From contig NZ_BMSY01000007.1 in assembly GCF_014649395.1 (NCBI RefSeq), forward strand, positions 310,001 through 374,000: a DNA stretch of 64,000 nt. The letters are read 5' to 3'. Below are positions 25,238-36,557 of the stretch, in pieces (position 1 is the first letter of the stretch; each line of letters begins with the position of its first letter). Position numbers and translations under genes: made by a program. The notes under the pieces were generated by a model. The model ran no database searches and had not been told where the DNA came from. It was given only the letters and a program-made list of their open reading frames with translations. The DNA comes from Streptomyces aureoverticillatus (GTDB taxonomy: Bacteria > Actinomycetota > Actinomycetes > Streptomycetales > Streptomycetaceae).

Positions 25238-25846
25238 ATGAACGACATCCCCGTAGTCGGCGTCCTGGCTCTCCAGGGCGACGTACGGGAGCACCTCATC
25301 GCCCTGGCCGCGGCCGACGCCGTGGCCAGGCCGGTGCGGCGCCCCGAAGAGCTCGCCGAGGTCGACGGCCTGGTCATCCCCGGCGGCGAATCGACCACCA
25401 TCTCCAAACTGGCAGCGCTTTTCGGCCTGCTGGAGCCGCTACGCGCGCGCGTGCGCGAAGGCATGCCGGTCTACGGCACCTGCGCGGGCATGATCATGCT
25501 CGCCGACAAGATCCTTGACCCGCGTTCTGGGCAGGAGACGGTCGGCGGCATCGACATGATCGTGCGCCGCAACGCGTTCGGGCGGCAGAACGAGTCCTTC
25601 GAAGCGGCGGTGGACGTCAAGGGCGTGGAGGGCGACCCTGTAGAGGGCGTCTTCATCCGCGCCCCCTGGGTGGAGTCCGTCGGCGCCGAGGTCGACGTGC
25701 TCGCCGAGCACGAGGGACACATCGTCGCCGTACGCCAGGGCGACGCGCTCGCCACGTCCTTCCATCCCGAGCTGACGGGCGACCACAGGATGCACGCCCT
25801 GTTCGTGGAGATGGTGCGGGCGAAGCAGGCGCCGAGGTCCTTGTAG
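25238..25846 (+). CDS. pdxT: Pyridoxal 5'-phosphate synthase glutaminase subunit PdxT
   Basis: 202 residues, class I-type glutaminase. Catalytic Cys82 (GTCAGM), His176 and Glu178 (FHPEL), and the PGGEST oxyanion motif (48-53) are all present. It hydrolyses glutamine and passes ammonia to PdxS. The ATG is 3 bp after pdxS, with ggtaac as a weak ribosome site. Confidence 0.97.
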   Translation: MNDIPVVGVLALQGDVREHLIALAAADAVARPVRRPEELAEVDGLVIPGGESTTISKLAALFGLLEPLRARVREGMPVYGTCAGMIMLADKILDPRSGQETVGGIDMIVRRNAFGRQNESFEAAVDVKGVEGDPVEGVFIRAPWVESVGAEVDVLAEHEGHIVAVRQGDALATSFHPELTGDHRMHALFVEMVRAKQAPRSL

Positions 25847-25894
25847 GATCTCTGGCGTTCGTACTGAGGTTGGTTACGCGAAGGAGACAGGCAG

Positions 25895-26647
25895 ATGTCC
25901 GGCCACTCTAAATGGGCTACGACGAAGCACAAGAAGGCCGTGATCGATGCCAAGCGCGGCAAGCTCTTCGCGAAGCTGATCAAGAACATCGAGGTCGCGT
26001 CCCGCACCGGCGGCGCCGACCTCGACGGCAACCCGACCCTCTTCGACGCCGTACAGAAGGCCAAGAAGAGCTCGGTCCCGAACAAGAACATCGACTCGGC
26101 GATCAAGCGCGGCGCCGGTCTCGAAGCCGGCGGCGCCGACTACGAGACGATCATGTACGAGGGCTACGGCCCGAACGGCGTCGCGGTGCTCATCGAGTGT
26201 CTGACCGACAACCGCAACCGCGCCGCCTCCGACGTGCGCGTCGCGATGACCCGCAACGGCGGCTCCATGGCCGACCCGGGCTCGGTGTCGTACCTCTTCA
26301 ACCGCAAGGGCGTCGTGATCGTCCCCAAGGGCGAGCTGACCGAGGACGACGTCCTGGGCGCCGTCCTGGACGCCGGTGCCGAAGAGGTCAACGACCTGGG
26401 CGAGTCCTTCGAGGTGCTCAGCGAGGCCACCGACCTGGTCGCGGTGCGCACCGCGCTCCAGGAGGCCGGCATCGACTACGACTCGGCCGACGCCAACTTC
26501 GTCCCGACCATGCAGGTCGAGCTGGACGAGGAGGGCGCCCGCAAGATCTTCAAGCTCATCGACGCCCTCGAGGACAGCGACGACGTGCAGAACGTCTTCG
26601 CCAACTTCGACGTGTCGGACGACGTCATGGCGAAGGTTGACGCGTAA
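25895..26647 (+). CDS. YebC/PmpR family protein
   Basis: 250 residues, family-typical length, beginning MSGHSKWATTKHKKAVIDAK. It has the three-domain YebC fold (MYEGYGPNGVAVLIECLTDN; GSVSYLFNRKG). Members act as DNA-binding regulators, and recent work on several YebC proteins links them to relief of ribosome stalling at proline-rich stretches. Its usual place beside ruvC is kept here. ATG preceded by aaggagac at a good distance; the -10 may be in the gap after pdxT. Confidence 0.93.
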   Translation: MSGHSKWATTKHKKAVIDAKRGKLFAKLIKNIEVASRTGGADLDGNPTLFDAVQKAKKSSVPNKNIDSAIKRGAGLEAGGADYETIMYEGYGPNGVAVLIECLTDNRNRAASDVRVAMTRNGGSMADPGSVSYLFNRKGVVIVPKGELTEDDVLGAVLDAGAEEVNDLGESFEVLSEATDLVAVRTALQEAGIDYDSADANFVPTMQVELDEEGARKIFKLIDALEDSDDVQNVFANFDVSDDVMAKVDA

Positions 26648-26698
26648 GCGCTCCGCTGGGCTTTCGTGATCCGGCGGCTGTCGGCCGTCCGTGGTTGC

Positions 26699-26730
26699 TC
26701 GCGCAGTTCCCCGCGCCCCTTTGGGGCGCG
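26699..26730. repeat. Dispersed 32-bp intergenic palindromic element, copy A
   Basis: Contains ttccccgcgcccc and the palindrome gcgcccc-ttt-ggggcgc. It matches the element at 57295-57326 at 31 of 32 positions. Such elements are scattered in Streptomyces intergenic regions. Confidence 0.75.
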
Positions 26731-26732
26731 AA

Positions 26733-26771
26733 CGGGCCGACGGGACACACCCCGTCGGCCCGTCGCTTTGT
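26733..26771 (+). terminator. Terminator after yebC
   Basis: A perfect 12-bp stem cgggccgacggg/cccgtcggcccg with loop acacac is followed by tcgctttgtc. It separates yebC from the ruv operon. Confidence 0.8.
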
Positions 26772-26820
26772 CAGTGGCACCCGATAGCCTGCACAAACAG
26801 GCGATCGAAGGAGGGGGACA

Positions 26821-27396
26821 GTGCGGGTACTTGGGGTGGACCCCGGGCTCACCCGGTGCGGTGTCGGTGTGGTCGAAGGCGTCGCGGGCCGCCCGCTGAC
26901 CATGCGCGGCGTCGGCGTCGTGCGCACCCCCGCGGACGCCGACCTCGGCCACCGCCTCGTCGCCATCGAGCAGGGCATCGAGCGCTGGCTGGACGAGCAC
27001 CGCCCCGAATTCGTCGCCGTGGAGCGCGTGTTCAGCCAGCACAACGTCCGCACGGTGATGGGCACCGCCCAGGCCAGCGCCGTCGCCATGCTGTGCGCGT
27101 CCCGCCGCGGCATCCCCGTCGCCCTGCACACCCCCAGCGAGATCAAGGCCGCCGTCACCGGCAGCGGCCGCGCGGACAAGGCCCAGGTCGGCGCGATGGT
27201 GACCCGCCTGCTCCGGCTGGACGCACCACCCAAACCCGCCGACGCCGCCGACGCCCTCGCCCTCGCCATCTGCCACATCTGGCGCGCGCCCGCGCAGAAC
27301 CGCCTCCAGCAGGCCGTCGCCCAGAACCGCCTCCAGCAGGCGGCGGCCCAGCACGCCTCGAAGACCCCCACAGCACAGAAAGGCCGTATCGCATGA
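26821..27396 (+). CDS. ruvC: Holliday junction endonuclease RuvC
   Basis: 191 residues. The RNase H-like active site acids are visible: VLGVDPGLTRCG (Asp7), VAVERVFSQ (Glu), and the C-terminal PADAADALALAICH pair. It resolves Holliday junctions delivered by RuvAB. GTG start with aaggaggg close upstream. Its C-terminal tail holds two copies of a nine-residue unit (AQNRLQQAV/A) made by a 27-bp tandem duplication. Its stop overlaps the ruvA ATG. Confidence 0.96.
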   Translation: MRVLGVDPGLTRCGVGVVEGVAGRPLTMRGVGVVRTPADADLGHRLVAIEQGIERWLDEHRPEFVAVERVFSQHNVRTVMGTAQASAVAMLCASRRGIPVALHTPSEIKAAVTGSGRADKAQVGAMVTRLLRLDAPPKPADAADALALAICHIWRAPAQNRLQQAVAQNRLQQAAAQHASKTPTAQKGRIA

Positions 27397-28004
27397 TCGC
27401 CTTCGTCAGCGGCCCCGTCGCCGCCCTGGCCCCCGATGCCGCGGTGGTCGAGGTCGGCGGCATCGGCATGGCCGTCCAGTGCACCCCGAACACGCTTTCC
27501 GGACTCCGCGTCGGCCAGCAGACCAAGCTCGCCACGTCCCTGGTCGTCCGCGAGGACTCCCTCACGCTGTACGGCTTCGCGGACGACGACGAGCGGCAGA
27601 CCTTCGAGCTGCTGCAGACCGCGAGCGGCGTCGGCCCCCGCCTGGCGCAGGCCATGCTCGCCGTGCACAGCCCGGACGCGCTGCGCCGCGCGGTCGCCAC
27701 GGCCGACGAGAAGGCCCTCACCGCCGTGCCCGGCATCGGCAAGAAGGGCGCCCAGAAGCTGCTCCTGGAGCTGAAGGACCGCCTCGGCGAGCCGCTCGGC
27801 ACCGGCGGCCCCGCCATCGGCACCGCCGTCACCTCCGGCTGGCGGGACCAACTGCACGCCGCCCTGATCGGCCTGGGGTACGCGACGCGCGAGGCGGACG
27901 AGGCCGTCACCGCCGTCACCCCGCAGGCCGAGGCCGCCGAGGGCACCCCCCAGGTGGGGCAGCTCCTCAAGGCCGCACTCCAGACCCTGAACCGCACGCG
28001 CTGA
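27393..28004 (+). CDS. ruvA: Holliday junction DNA helicase subunit RuvA
   Basis: 203 residues. N-terminal OB domain (MIAFVSGPVAALAPDAAVVEV), central helix-hairpin-helix pair (LLQTASGVGPRLAQAML and ALTAVPGIGKKGAQKLLLEL), a linker and domain III, which contacts RuvB. RuvA binds junctions as a tetramer and loads RuvB. ATG overlaps ruvC by 4 bp. Confidence 0.97.
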   Translation: MIAFVSGPVAALAPDAAVVEVGGIGMAVQCTPNTLSGLRVGQQTKLATSLVVREDSLTLYGFADDDERQTFELLQTASGVGPRLAQAMLAVHSPDALRRAVATADEKALTAVPGIGKKGAQKLLLELKDRLGEPLGTGGPAIGTAVTSGWRDQLHAALIGLGYATREADEAVTAVTPQAEAAEGTPQVGQLLKAALQTLNRTR

Positions 28005-28105
28005 GCCCCTCACCGGTGTGCGCGCCGCTGATCCGCAGCGACACGCAGGCCGGTCCACGGCGACACGCAGACCGCAGACTCACGTACGGACGCGAGGCAC
28101 ACCGC

Positions 28106-29206
28106 ATGAACTGGGACGACACGACCGACGAGACCGCGGCCGGTGAGGCCGAGCACCTCGTCGGCCCCGCCGCGGACCGGCTGGTGGGCGCTGTCGCCGA
28201 CGGCGAGGACCAGGCGGTCGAGGCCGCCCTGCGCCCCAAGGACCTGGGCGAGTTCATCGGCCAGGAGAAGGTCAGAGAGCAACTCGACCTCGTCCTGCGC
28301 GCCGCCCGCGCGCGCGGCGCCACCGCCGACCACGTGCTGCTCTCCGGTGCCCCCGGCCTCGGCAAGACCACCCTTTCGATGATCATCGCCGCCGAGATGG
28401 GCGCCCCGATCCGCATCACCAGCGGCCCGGCCATCCAGCACGCCGGTGACCTCGCCGCGATCCTGTCCTCCCTTCAGGAAGGCGAGGTCCTCTTCCTCGA
28501 CGAGATCCACCGCATGTCGCGGCCCGCCGAGGAAATGCTGTACATGGCCATGGAGGACTTCCGCGTCGACGTGATCGTCGGCAAGGGCCCCGGTGCCACC
28601 GCCATCCCGCTGGAACTGCCGCCCTTCACGCTCGTCGGCGCCACCACGCGCGCGGGCCTGCTGCCGCCGCCGCTGCGGGACCGCTTCGGCTTCACCGCGC
28701 ACATGGAGTTCTACGAGCCCGCCGAACTGGAACGGGTGATCCACCGCTCCGCGAGCCTGCTCGACGTGACCATCGACACCGACGGCGCCGCCGAGATCGC
28801 GGGCCGCTCCCGCGGCACGCCCCGCATCGCCAACCGGCTGCTGCGCCGCGTGCGCGACTACGCGCAGGTCAAGGCGGACGGCGTGATCAACCGCGAGATC
28901 GCCGGCGCGGCCCTGAGCGTGTACGAGGTCGACGCCCGCGGCCTCGACCGCCTGGACCGCGCCGTCCTCGAAGCCCTCCTGAAGCTGTTCGGCGGCGGCC
29001 CCGTCGGCCTGTCCACCCTCGCCGTCGCGGTGGGGGAGGAGCGTGAGACGGTGGAAGAGGTGGCCGAGCCCTTCCTCGTCCGGGAGGGGCTGCTCGCCCG
29101 CACGCCCCGCGGCCGTGTCGGGACGCCCGCGGCATGGGCCCATCTGGGTCTCGTACCGCCCCGGCAGGGAGCGGGAACTGGACAACAGGACTTGTTCGGG
29201 TCGTGA
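28106..29206 (+). CDS. ruvB: Holliday junction branch-migration ATPase RuvB
   Basis: 366 residues. Walker A SGAPGLGKTT, Walker B LFLDEIHRM, sensor 1 GATTRAG, arginine finger region LRDRFGF, and the C-terminal winged helix (GLLARTPRGRVGTPAAWAHL). N-terminal 35 residues are an acidic extension. RuvB hexamers pump DNA through RuvA-bound junctions. The ATG is chosen for the family length; cgcgaggc lies upstream. A 101-bp gap from ruvA contains no gene. Confidence 0.97.
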   Translation: MNWDDTTDETAAGEAEHLVGPAADRLVGAVADGEDQAVEAALRPKDLGEFIGQEKVREQLDLVLRAARARGATADHVLLSGAPGLGKTTLSMIIAAEMGAPIRITSGPAIQHAGDLAAILSSLQEGEVLFLDEIHRMSRPAEEMLYMAMEDFRVDVIVGKGPGATAIPLELPPFTLVGATTRAGLLPPPLRDRFGFTAHMEFYEPAELERVIHRSASLLDVTIDTDGAAEIAGRSRGTPRIANRLLRRVRDYAQVKADGVINREIAGAALSVYEVDARGLDRLDRAVLEALLKLFGGGPVGLSTLAVAVGEERETVEEVAEPFLVREGLLARTPRGRVGTPAAWAHLGLVPPRQGAGTGQQDLFGS

Positions 29207-29265
29207 CGCGGCGCGTACCGGCGCGGAGAGTCGCACGGCCAGGAACTGCGGTGCCATGCTGAGCG

Positions 29266-29295
29266 TTGTTCGTTAGGTGCGGACTCGCTTAGACT
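29266..29295 (+). promoter_or_regulatory. Promoter of the yajC-secD-secF-apt cluster
   Basis: TTGTTC (29266-29271) and TAGACT (29290-29295) are 18 bp apart, giving a start near 29302 and an 80-nt leader to yajC. Confidence 0.55.
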
Positions 29296-29383
29296 CCGCC
29301 GATGCCGCCCTTGTGGGCGGCGCCGCCCACCCCCATCCATCAGGCCGCTCAAGTACGCGGTCGTGCGAAGGAAACTCCGTCCC

Positions 29384-29869
29384 GTGAATATCGTGACCCT
29401 CCTCCCGTTCATCGTGCTCATCGGGGCCATGTTCCTGATGACCCGGTCCGCCAAGAAGAAGCAGCAGGCGGCCGCCCAGATGCGCAACGACATGACGCCT
29501 GGCACCGGCATCCGCACGATCGGAGGCATGTACGCCACCGTCAAGGAGGTCCACGACGACGCGGTCCTCCTCGAGGTCGCCCCCGGCGTCCACGCGGTGT
29601 ACGCGAAGAACGCCATCGGCGCCGTCCTCGACGACGACGAGTACAACCGCATCGTGCACGGATCCGAGGACGACCTGAAGTCCGACGACACCCCCGTGGT
29701 GCCCGACGACGCCTCCTCCCTCACCGAGACCGGCGAGCCCGCCGACGCCGCCGCGGACGCTTCGGACGAGTCGCGCATCGACCTCGGAAAGAAGGACACG
29801 GCCGACGAGGCCCCCGAGGCAGCGAACGCAGAGCCGAAGAAGACCGACGGCGAGTCCGGCGCGAAGTAG
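29384..29869 (+). CDS. yajC: Preprotein translocase subunit YajC
   Basis: 161 residues. One N-terminal membrane segment (VTLLPFIVLIGAMFLMT, 4-20), a basic stretch, then the YajC domain GTGIRTIGGMYATVKEVHDDAVLLEVAPGVHAVYAKNAI, and an acidic low-complexity tail of about 70 residues that is longer than in E. coli. It binds SecDF and helps Sec export. GTG 29384 is chosen because aagga lies about 10 nt before it and the membrane segment then starts at once. Confidence 0.92.
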   Translation: MNIVTLLPFIVLIGAMFLMTRSAKKKQQAAAQMRNDMTPGTGIRTIGGMYATVKEVHDDAVLLEVAPGVHAVYAKNAIGAVLDDDEYNRIVHGSEDDLKSDDTPVVPDDASSLTETGEPADAAADASDESRIDLGKKDTADEAPEAANAEPKKTDGESGAK

Positions 29870-30053
29870 TCCCGGACGGGGGTCCGTGCGCCCGCTCGCG
29901 CACCGCGGCCCCCGCCGCAGGTGATTTTCGCGCCGCGTCTCGACACAACTTCATGGCCGCCCGCCCGGGTCCCTTCCATCGCAGGCCTCCGCTCAGCGCA
30001 GGTGACGGCGAGGCACCCCGCAGGCCGGACGGTTGGACAGGGAGAACGAGAAG

Positions 30054-31886
30054 GTGGCAGCACCCACGAAGGGCCGCAGGCAGGCCGCCCAGGGGAAACC
30101 GGGCCGCACGCTGGCCCTGATCATGATCGCCCTGGTGGCGCTCACCGGAGGGATGTTCCTCTCCGGTCACACCACGCCCCGCCTCGGGATCGACCTCGCC
30201 GGTGGTACGAGCATCACGCTCGAGGCGAAGAACGAGCCGGGCCAGAAGAACGCGATCAACCAGACCAACCTGAACACGGCTGTTGACATCATCAACAACC
30301 GTGTCAACGGTCTGGGTGTCTCCGAAGCCGAGGTGCAGACCCAGGGCGACCGGAACATCATCGTCAACATCCCCAAGGGCACCAACGCCAAGCAGGCGCG
30401 GGAGCAGGTCGGCACGACCGCTCAGCTCTACTTCCGCCCCGTCCTCGCCCAGCAGCCCAGCACGGGCCCGGGGGAGAAGCCGCAGCCGACGCCCAAGCCG
30501 TCGGACTCGGGCAAGGGTGATGACAAGGGCGACAAGGGCGACGAGTCCAAGGAGAGCGAGAAGCCCAAGGACGGGGCGACCTCGCCGAGCGCGACGCCGA
30601 CCACCCAGGGCCGCTCCGTCACCGACGGCCTGAAGGCCGACCCCACCCCGTCCGCGACGCCGACCGGCGACGCCAAGGACGACCCGGCCAAGGACGGCAA
30701 GAAGGACGACGGCAAGAAGGACCCGTCGCCCACGCCGCCCACGCCCCCCGGCGGCGACGCCACCGCCAAGCTCCAGGAGCAGTTCACCAAGCTCGACTGC
30801 ACCGACGAGAAGGCCCGGCTGAAGGCCAAGGAAGGCGTCAAGCCGACCGAGCCGGTCGTGGCCTGCGGCAAGAGCGGAAGCGGCAAGGGCTGGGACAAGT
30901 TCATCCTCGGACCCTCCGAGGTCAACGGCAAGGAGGTCGATGACGCGAAGGCCGTCTACGACACCCAGGGTGCCGCTGGCTGGAAGGTCACGATGAAGTT
31001 CTCCGGCAAGGGGACGAAGCAGTTCGCGGACATCACCGGCAAGCTCGCCAGCCAGCAGCCGCCGCAGAACGAGTTCGGCATCGTCATGGACGGCGAGGTC
31101 GTCTCCGCGCCGTACGTCCGGCAGGCGCTGACCACCGGCGACGCCGAGATCTCCGGCAGCTTCACCCAGGACGAGGCCAAGGACCTGGCCAACATCCTGT
31201 CGTACGGCGCGCTCCCGCTGACCTTCAAGGAGCAGAGCGTCACGACCGTCAGCGCGGCCCTGGGCGGCGAGCAGCTGCGCGCCGGTCTCATCGCCGGTGC
31301 CATCGGCCTCGCGCTCGTCATCGTCTACCTGGTGGCGTACTACCGCGGCCTGGCCCTCATCGCCATCGCGTCCCTCGGGGTCTCCGCCGCGCTGACGTAC
31401 ACGATCATGACGCTGCTCGGCCCGACGATTAAGTTCGCGCTGAACCTGCCCGCGGTCTGTGGTGCCATCGTCGCCATCGGTATCACCGCCGACTCGTTCA
31501 TCGTCTACTTCGAACGCATAAGGGACGAGGTCCGCGAGGGCCGTACGCTGCGGCCCGCCGTCGAGCGCGCCTGGCCGCGGGCCCGGCGCACCATCCTGGT
31601 GTCCGACTTCGTGTCGTTCCTCGCCGCCGCGGTGCTCTTCATCGTCACCGTCGGCAAGGTGCAGGGCTTCGCGTTCACGCTGGGCCTGACGACGCTCCTC
31701 GACGTCGTGGTGGTGTTCTTCTTCACCAAGCCGCTGATGACGATCATGGCCCGCAAGAAGTTCTTCGCGAACGGCGGCAAGTGGTCCGGCCTCGACCCGA
31801 AGCGGCTCGGCGCCAAACCGCCGCTGCGCCGCGCGCGCCGCGCCGGCGCGACCGCCCCCGTCGACTCGACCCCGAAGGAGGCGTGA
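30054..31886 (+). CDS. secD: Protein translocase subunit SecD
   Basis: 610 residues. The N-terminal membrane segment (TLALIMIALVALTGGMFLSG), periplasmic P1 domain (GIDLAGGTSITLEAK; VDIINNRVNGLGVSEAEVQ), and a C-terminal RND-type bundle of five segments with VVSAPYVRQALTTGDAEISG before it. A low-complexity Lys/Asp/Pro/Thr insertion of about 100 residues (133-237) splits P1. It uses the proton gradient to pull secreted proteins out. GTG 30054 has aggga 9-10 nt upstream; TTG 30033 is less likely. Confidence 0.95.
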   Translation: MAAPTKGRRQAAQGKPGRTLALIMIALVALTGGMFLSGHTTPRLGIDLAGGTSITLEAKNEPGQKNAINQTNLNTAVDIINNRVNGLGVSEAEVQTQGDRNIIVNIPKGTNAKQAREQVGTTAQLYFRPVLAQQPSTGPGEKPQPTPKPSDSGKGDDKGDKGDESKESEKPKDGATSPSATPTTQGRSVTDGLKADPTPSATPTGDAKDDPAKDGKKDDGKKDPSPTPPTPPGGDATAKLQEQFTKLDCTDEKARLKAKEGVKPTEPVVACGKSGSGKGWDKFILGPSEVNGKEVDDAKAVYDTQGAAGWKVTMKFSGKGTKQFADITGKLASQQPPQNEFGIVMDGEVVSAPYVRQALTTGDAEISGSFTQDEAKDLANILSYGALPLTFKEQSVTTVSAALGGEQLRAGLIAGAIGLALVIVYLVAYYRGLALIAIASLGVSAALTYTIMTLLGPTIKFALNLPAVCGAIVAIGITADSFIVYFERIRDEVREGRTLRPAVERAWPRARRTILVSDFVSFLAAAVLFIVTVGKVQGFAFTLGLTTLLDVVVVFFFTKPLMTIMARKKFFANGGKWSGLDPKRLGAKPPLRRARRAGATAPVDSTPKEA

Positions 31887-31887
31887 G

Positions 31888-33027
31888 ATGTCGAAGCTGG
31901 GAGATCTCGGCGCCAGGCTCTACCGCGGCGAGGTCGGCTACGACTTCGTCGGCAAGCGCAAGATCTGGTACGGCATCTCGATCCTGATCACCATCACGGC
32001 CATCGTCGGCCTGGCGGTGCGGGGCCTGAACATGGGCATCGAGTTCGAGGGCGGCGCCGTCTTCAACACGCCGAAGACCAGCGTGTCGGTCGCCAAGGCG
32101 GAAGAGGCCGCGGAAGAGGCCTCCGGCCACGACGCGCTCGTACAGAAGCTCGGCAACGACACCCTGCGCATCCAGATCGCCGGCGTGGACACCGGCAAGT
32201 CCGACCAGATCAAGGCCGAGCTCGCGAACGAGTTCGACATGAAGGCGGACGACATCAACGCCGATCTGGTGGGTCCGAGCTGGGGTGAGCAGATCGCCAA
32301 CAAGGCCTGGCAGGGCCTGGCGATCTTCATGATCCTGGTCGTGATCTATCTGGCGATCGCCTTCGAGTGGCGGATGGCGCTGGCCGCGCTCATCGCGCTC
32401 ATCCACGACATCACCATCACCGTGGGTGTGTACGCCCTCGTCGGCTTCGAGGTCACCCCGGGCACGGTGATCGGTCTGCTGACCATTCTCGGTTATTCGC
32501 TGTACGACACGGTCGTGGTCTTCGACAGCCTCAAGGAACAGTCGAAGGACCTCGCCAAGCAGACCCGCTTCACCTACAGCGAGGTCGCCAACCGCTCCAT
32601 CAACAGCACCCTGGTGCGGTCGATCAACACCACGGTCGTGGCGCTCCTGCCGGTCGCCGGTCTGCTGTTCATCGGCGGCGGGTTCCTCGGCGCGGGCATG
32701 CTGAACGACATCTCGCTGTCGCTGTTCGTCGGCCTCGCCGCGGGCGCGTACTCCTCGATCTTCATCGCCACCCCGCTGGTCGCCGATTTCAAGGAGACCG
32801 ACCCGCAGATGAAGGCGCTCAAGAAGCGGGTGCTCGCCAAGCGCAGGGCGGCCGCCGCCAAGGGCGAGTCCGCGGAGACCCCGGTGCCGGCGGGCGACGA
32901 CCCGCAGGACGGCGCCGAGCAGGCCGACGAGGACACGGCCCCGGCCGTGGTCGGCCCGCGCTCCGGACCGCGGTCCCAGCCCACCCGCAACCGCGGCCGC
33001 GGCCGACCGTCGGGGAAGCGCCGATGA
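31888..33027 (+). CDS. secF: Protein translocase subunit SecF
   Basis: 379 residues. First membrane segment WYGISILITITAIVGLAVRG, then GIEFEGGAVFNTP, and the C-terminal five-segment bundle (ALAALIALIHDITITVGVYAL; GYSLYDTVVVFDSLKE). The last 75 residues are a basic and acidic tail. One base separates it from secD; aaggagg lies inside the secD end. Its stop overlaps the apt ATG. Confidence 0.96.
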   Translation: MSKLGDLGARLYRGEVGYDFVGKRKIWYGISILITITAIVGLAVRGLNMGIEFEGGAVFNTPKTSVSVAKAEEAAEEASGHDALVQKLGNDTLRIQIAGVDTGKSDQIKAELANEFDMKADDINADLVGPSWGEQIANKAWQGLAIFMILVVIYLAIAFEWRMALAALIALIHDITITVGVYALVGFEVTPGTVIGLLTILGYSLYDTVVVFDSLKEQSKDLAKQTRFTYSEVANRSINSTLVRSINTTVVALLPVAGLLFIGGGFLGAGMLNDISLSLFVGLAAGAYSSIFIATPLVADFKETDPQMKALKKRVLAKRRAAAAKGESAETPVPAGDDPQDGAEQADEDTAPAVVGPRSGPRSQPTRNRGRGRPSGKRR

Positions 33028-33572
33028 CCGAGACGGCCGAGATCAACACGCTGCTGCTCAGCCGCATCCGTGACGTGCCGGACTACCCCGAGCCGGGCGT
33101 GATGTTCAAGGACATCACGCCGCTGCTCGCGGACCCGGTGGCGTTCGCGGCCCTGACCGGCGCGCTCGCCGACCTGAGCGCGCGCTGCGGGGCCACGAAG
33201 ATCGTCGGCCTGGAGGCGCGCGGCTTCATCCTGGGCGCCCCGGTCGCGCTGCGCGCCGGGCTCGGCTTCATTCCCGTACGCAAGGCGGGCAAGCTCCCCG
33301 GAGCGACCCTCAGCCAGGCGTACGACCTGGAGTACGGCAGCGCCGAGATCGAGGTGCACGCCGAGGATCTGACGGTGGGCGACCGCGTCATGGTCATCGA
33401 CGACGTCCTCGCCACCGGCGGCACCGCCGAGGCCTCACTCCGGCTCATCCGCCGGGCCGGGGCCGAGGTGGCCGGCGTGGCGGTGCTGATGGAGCTCGGC
33501 TTCCTGGGCGGCCGCGAGCGGCTGGTTCCCGCCCTGGACGGCGCCCCGCTGGAGGCGCTGCTCACGGTCTGA
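33024..33572 (+). CDS. apt: Adenine phosphoribosyltransferase
   Basis: 182 residues. PRPP-binding loop RVMVIDDVLATGGTAEA, the PGVMFKDITPLL N-terminus and GLEARGFILGAPVA are all typical. It salvages adenine to AMP. The ATG overlaps the secF stop by 4 bp. Its place between secF and relA is conserved in actinobacteria and links salvage to the PRPP and (p)ppGpp pools only by position. Confidence 0.96.
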   Translation: MTETAEINTLLLSRIRDVPDYPEPGVMFKDITPLLADPVAFAALTGALADLSARCGATKIVGLEARGFILGAPVALRAGLGFIPVRKAGKLPGATLSQAYDLEYGSAEIEVHAEDLTVGDRVMVIDDVLATGGTAEASLRLIRRAGAEVAGVAVLMELGFLGGRERLVPALDGAPLEALLTV

Positions 33573-33637
33573 GCGTCCGCGGGAGCCGGTGCGGCGGTGG
33601 GACGGCCGCCGCAGCCGGTTTCGGACACCCCAGCAGG

Positions 33638-33684
33638 CACCAGAGGCGGGCCCGGAGGAATCCGGCGCCCGCCTCTGGTGTTTC
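33638..33684 (+). terminator. Terminator after apt
   Basis: A perfect 14-bp stem (caccagaggcgggc/gcccgcctctggtg) with a 15-nt loop that can itself fold, followed by tttc. It ends the sec-apt transcript before relA. Confidence 0.8.
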
Positions 33685-33793
33685 TCCAGTACAGAGCCGT
33701 CTCACCGGCCGAAGGCGAGCCGTCGGCCCAGGATCGATACCATGGGCACTTCGGGACCTGACCGGGGGACCCGATCGCGCACAGGGAGCGCTC

Positions 33794-36442
<2,649 letters not shown>

Positions 36443-36503
36443 GCGGCTGCCTGCGGCGGCCTCAAGCCGCCCGCAGAGCCGGGGCCGAGGTGGCCCGCAC
36501 GCA

Positions 36504-36542
36504 CTGAGGGGCTTGCGTACGCAGCGTACGCAAGCCCCTCAG
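36504..36542. terminator. Bidirectional terminator between relA and DUF349 gene
   Basis: A perfect 19-bp inverted repeat (ctgaggggcttgcgtacgc and its complement) around one base separates two convergent genes. The centre also contains two gtac palindromes. Confidence 0.8.
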
Positions 36543-36557
36543 CAGGTGAACCGTCGG

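Noticed and set aside
29302..30120. Open frame whose ATG lies 6 nt after TAGACT, as in leaderless genes
   Set aside because: It runs out of frame through yajC with no protein-like composition. The hexamer is better read as the -10 of the yajC-sec transcript.
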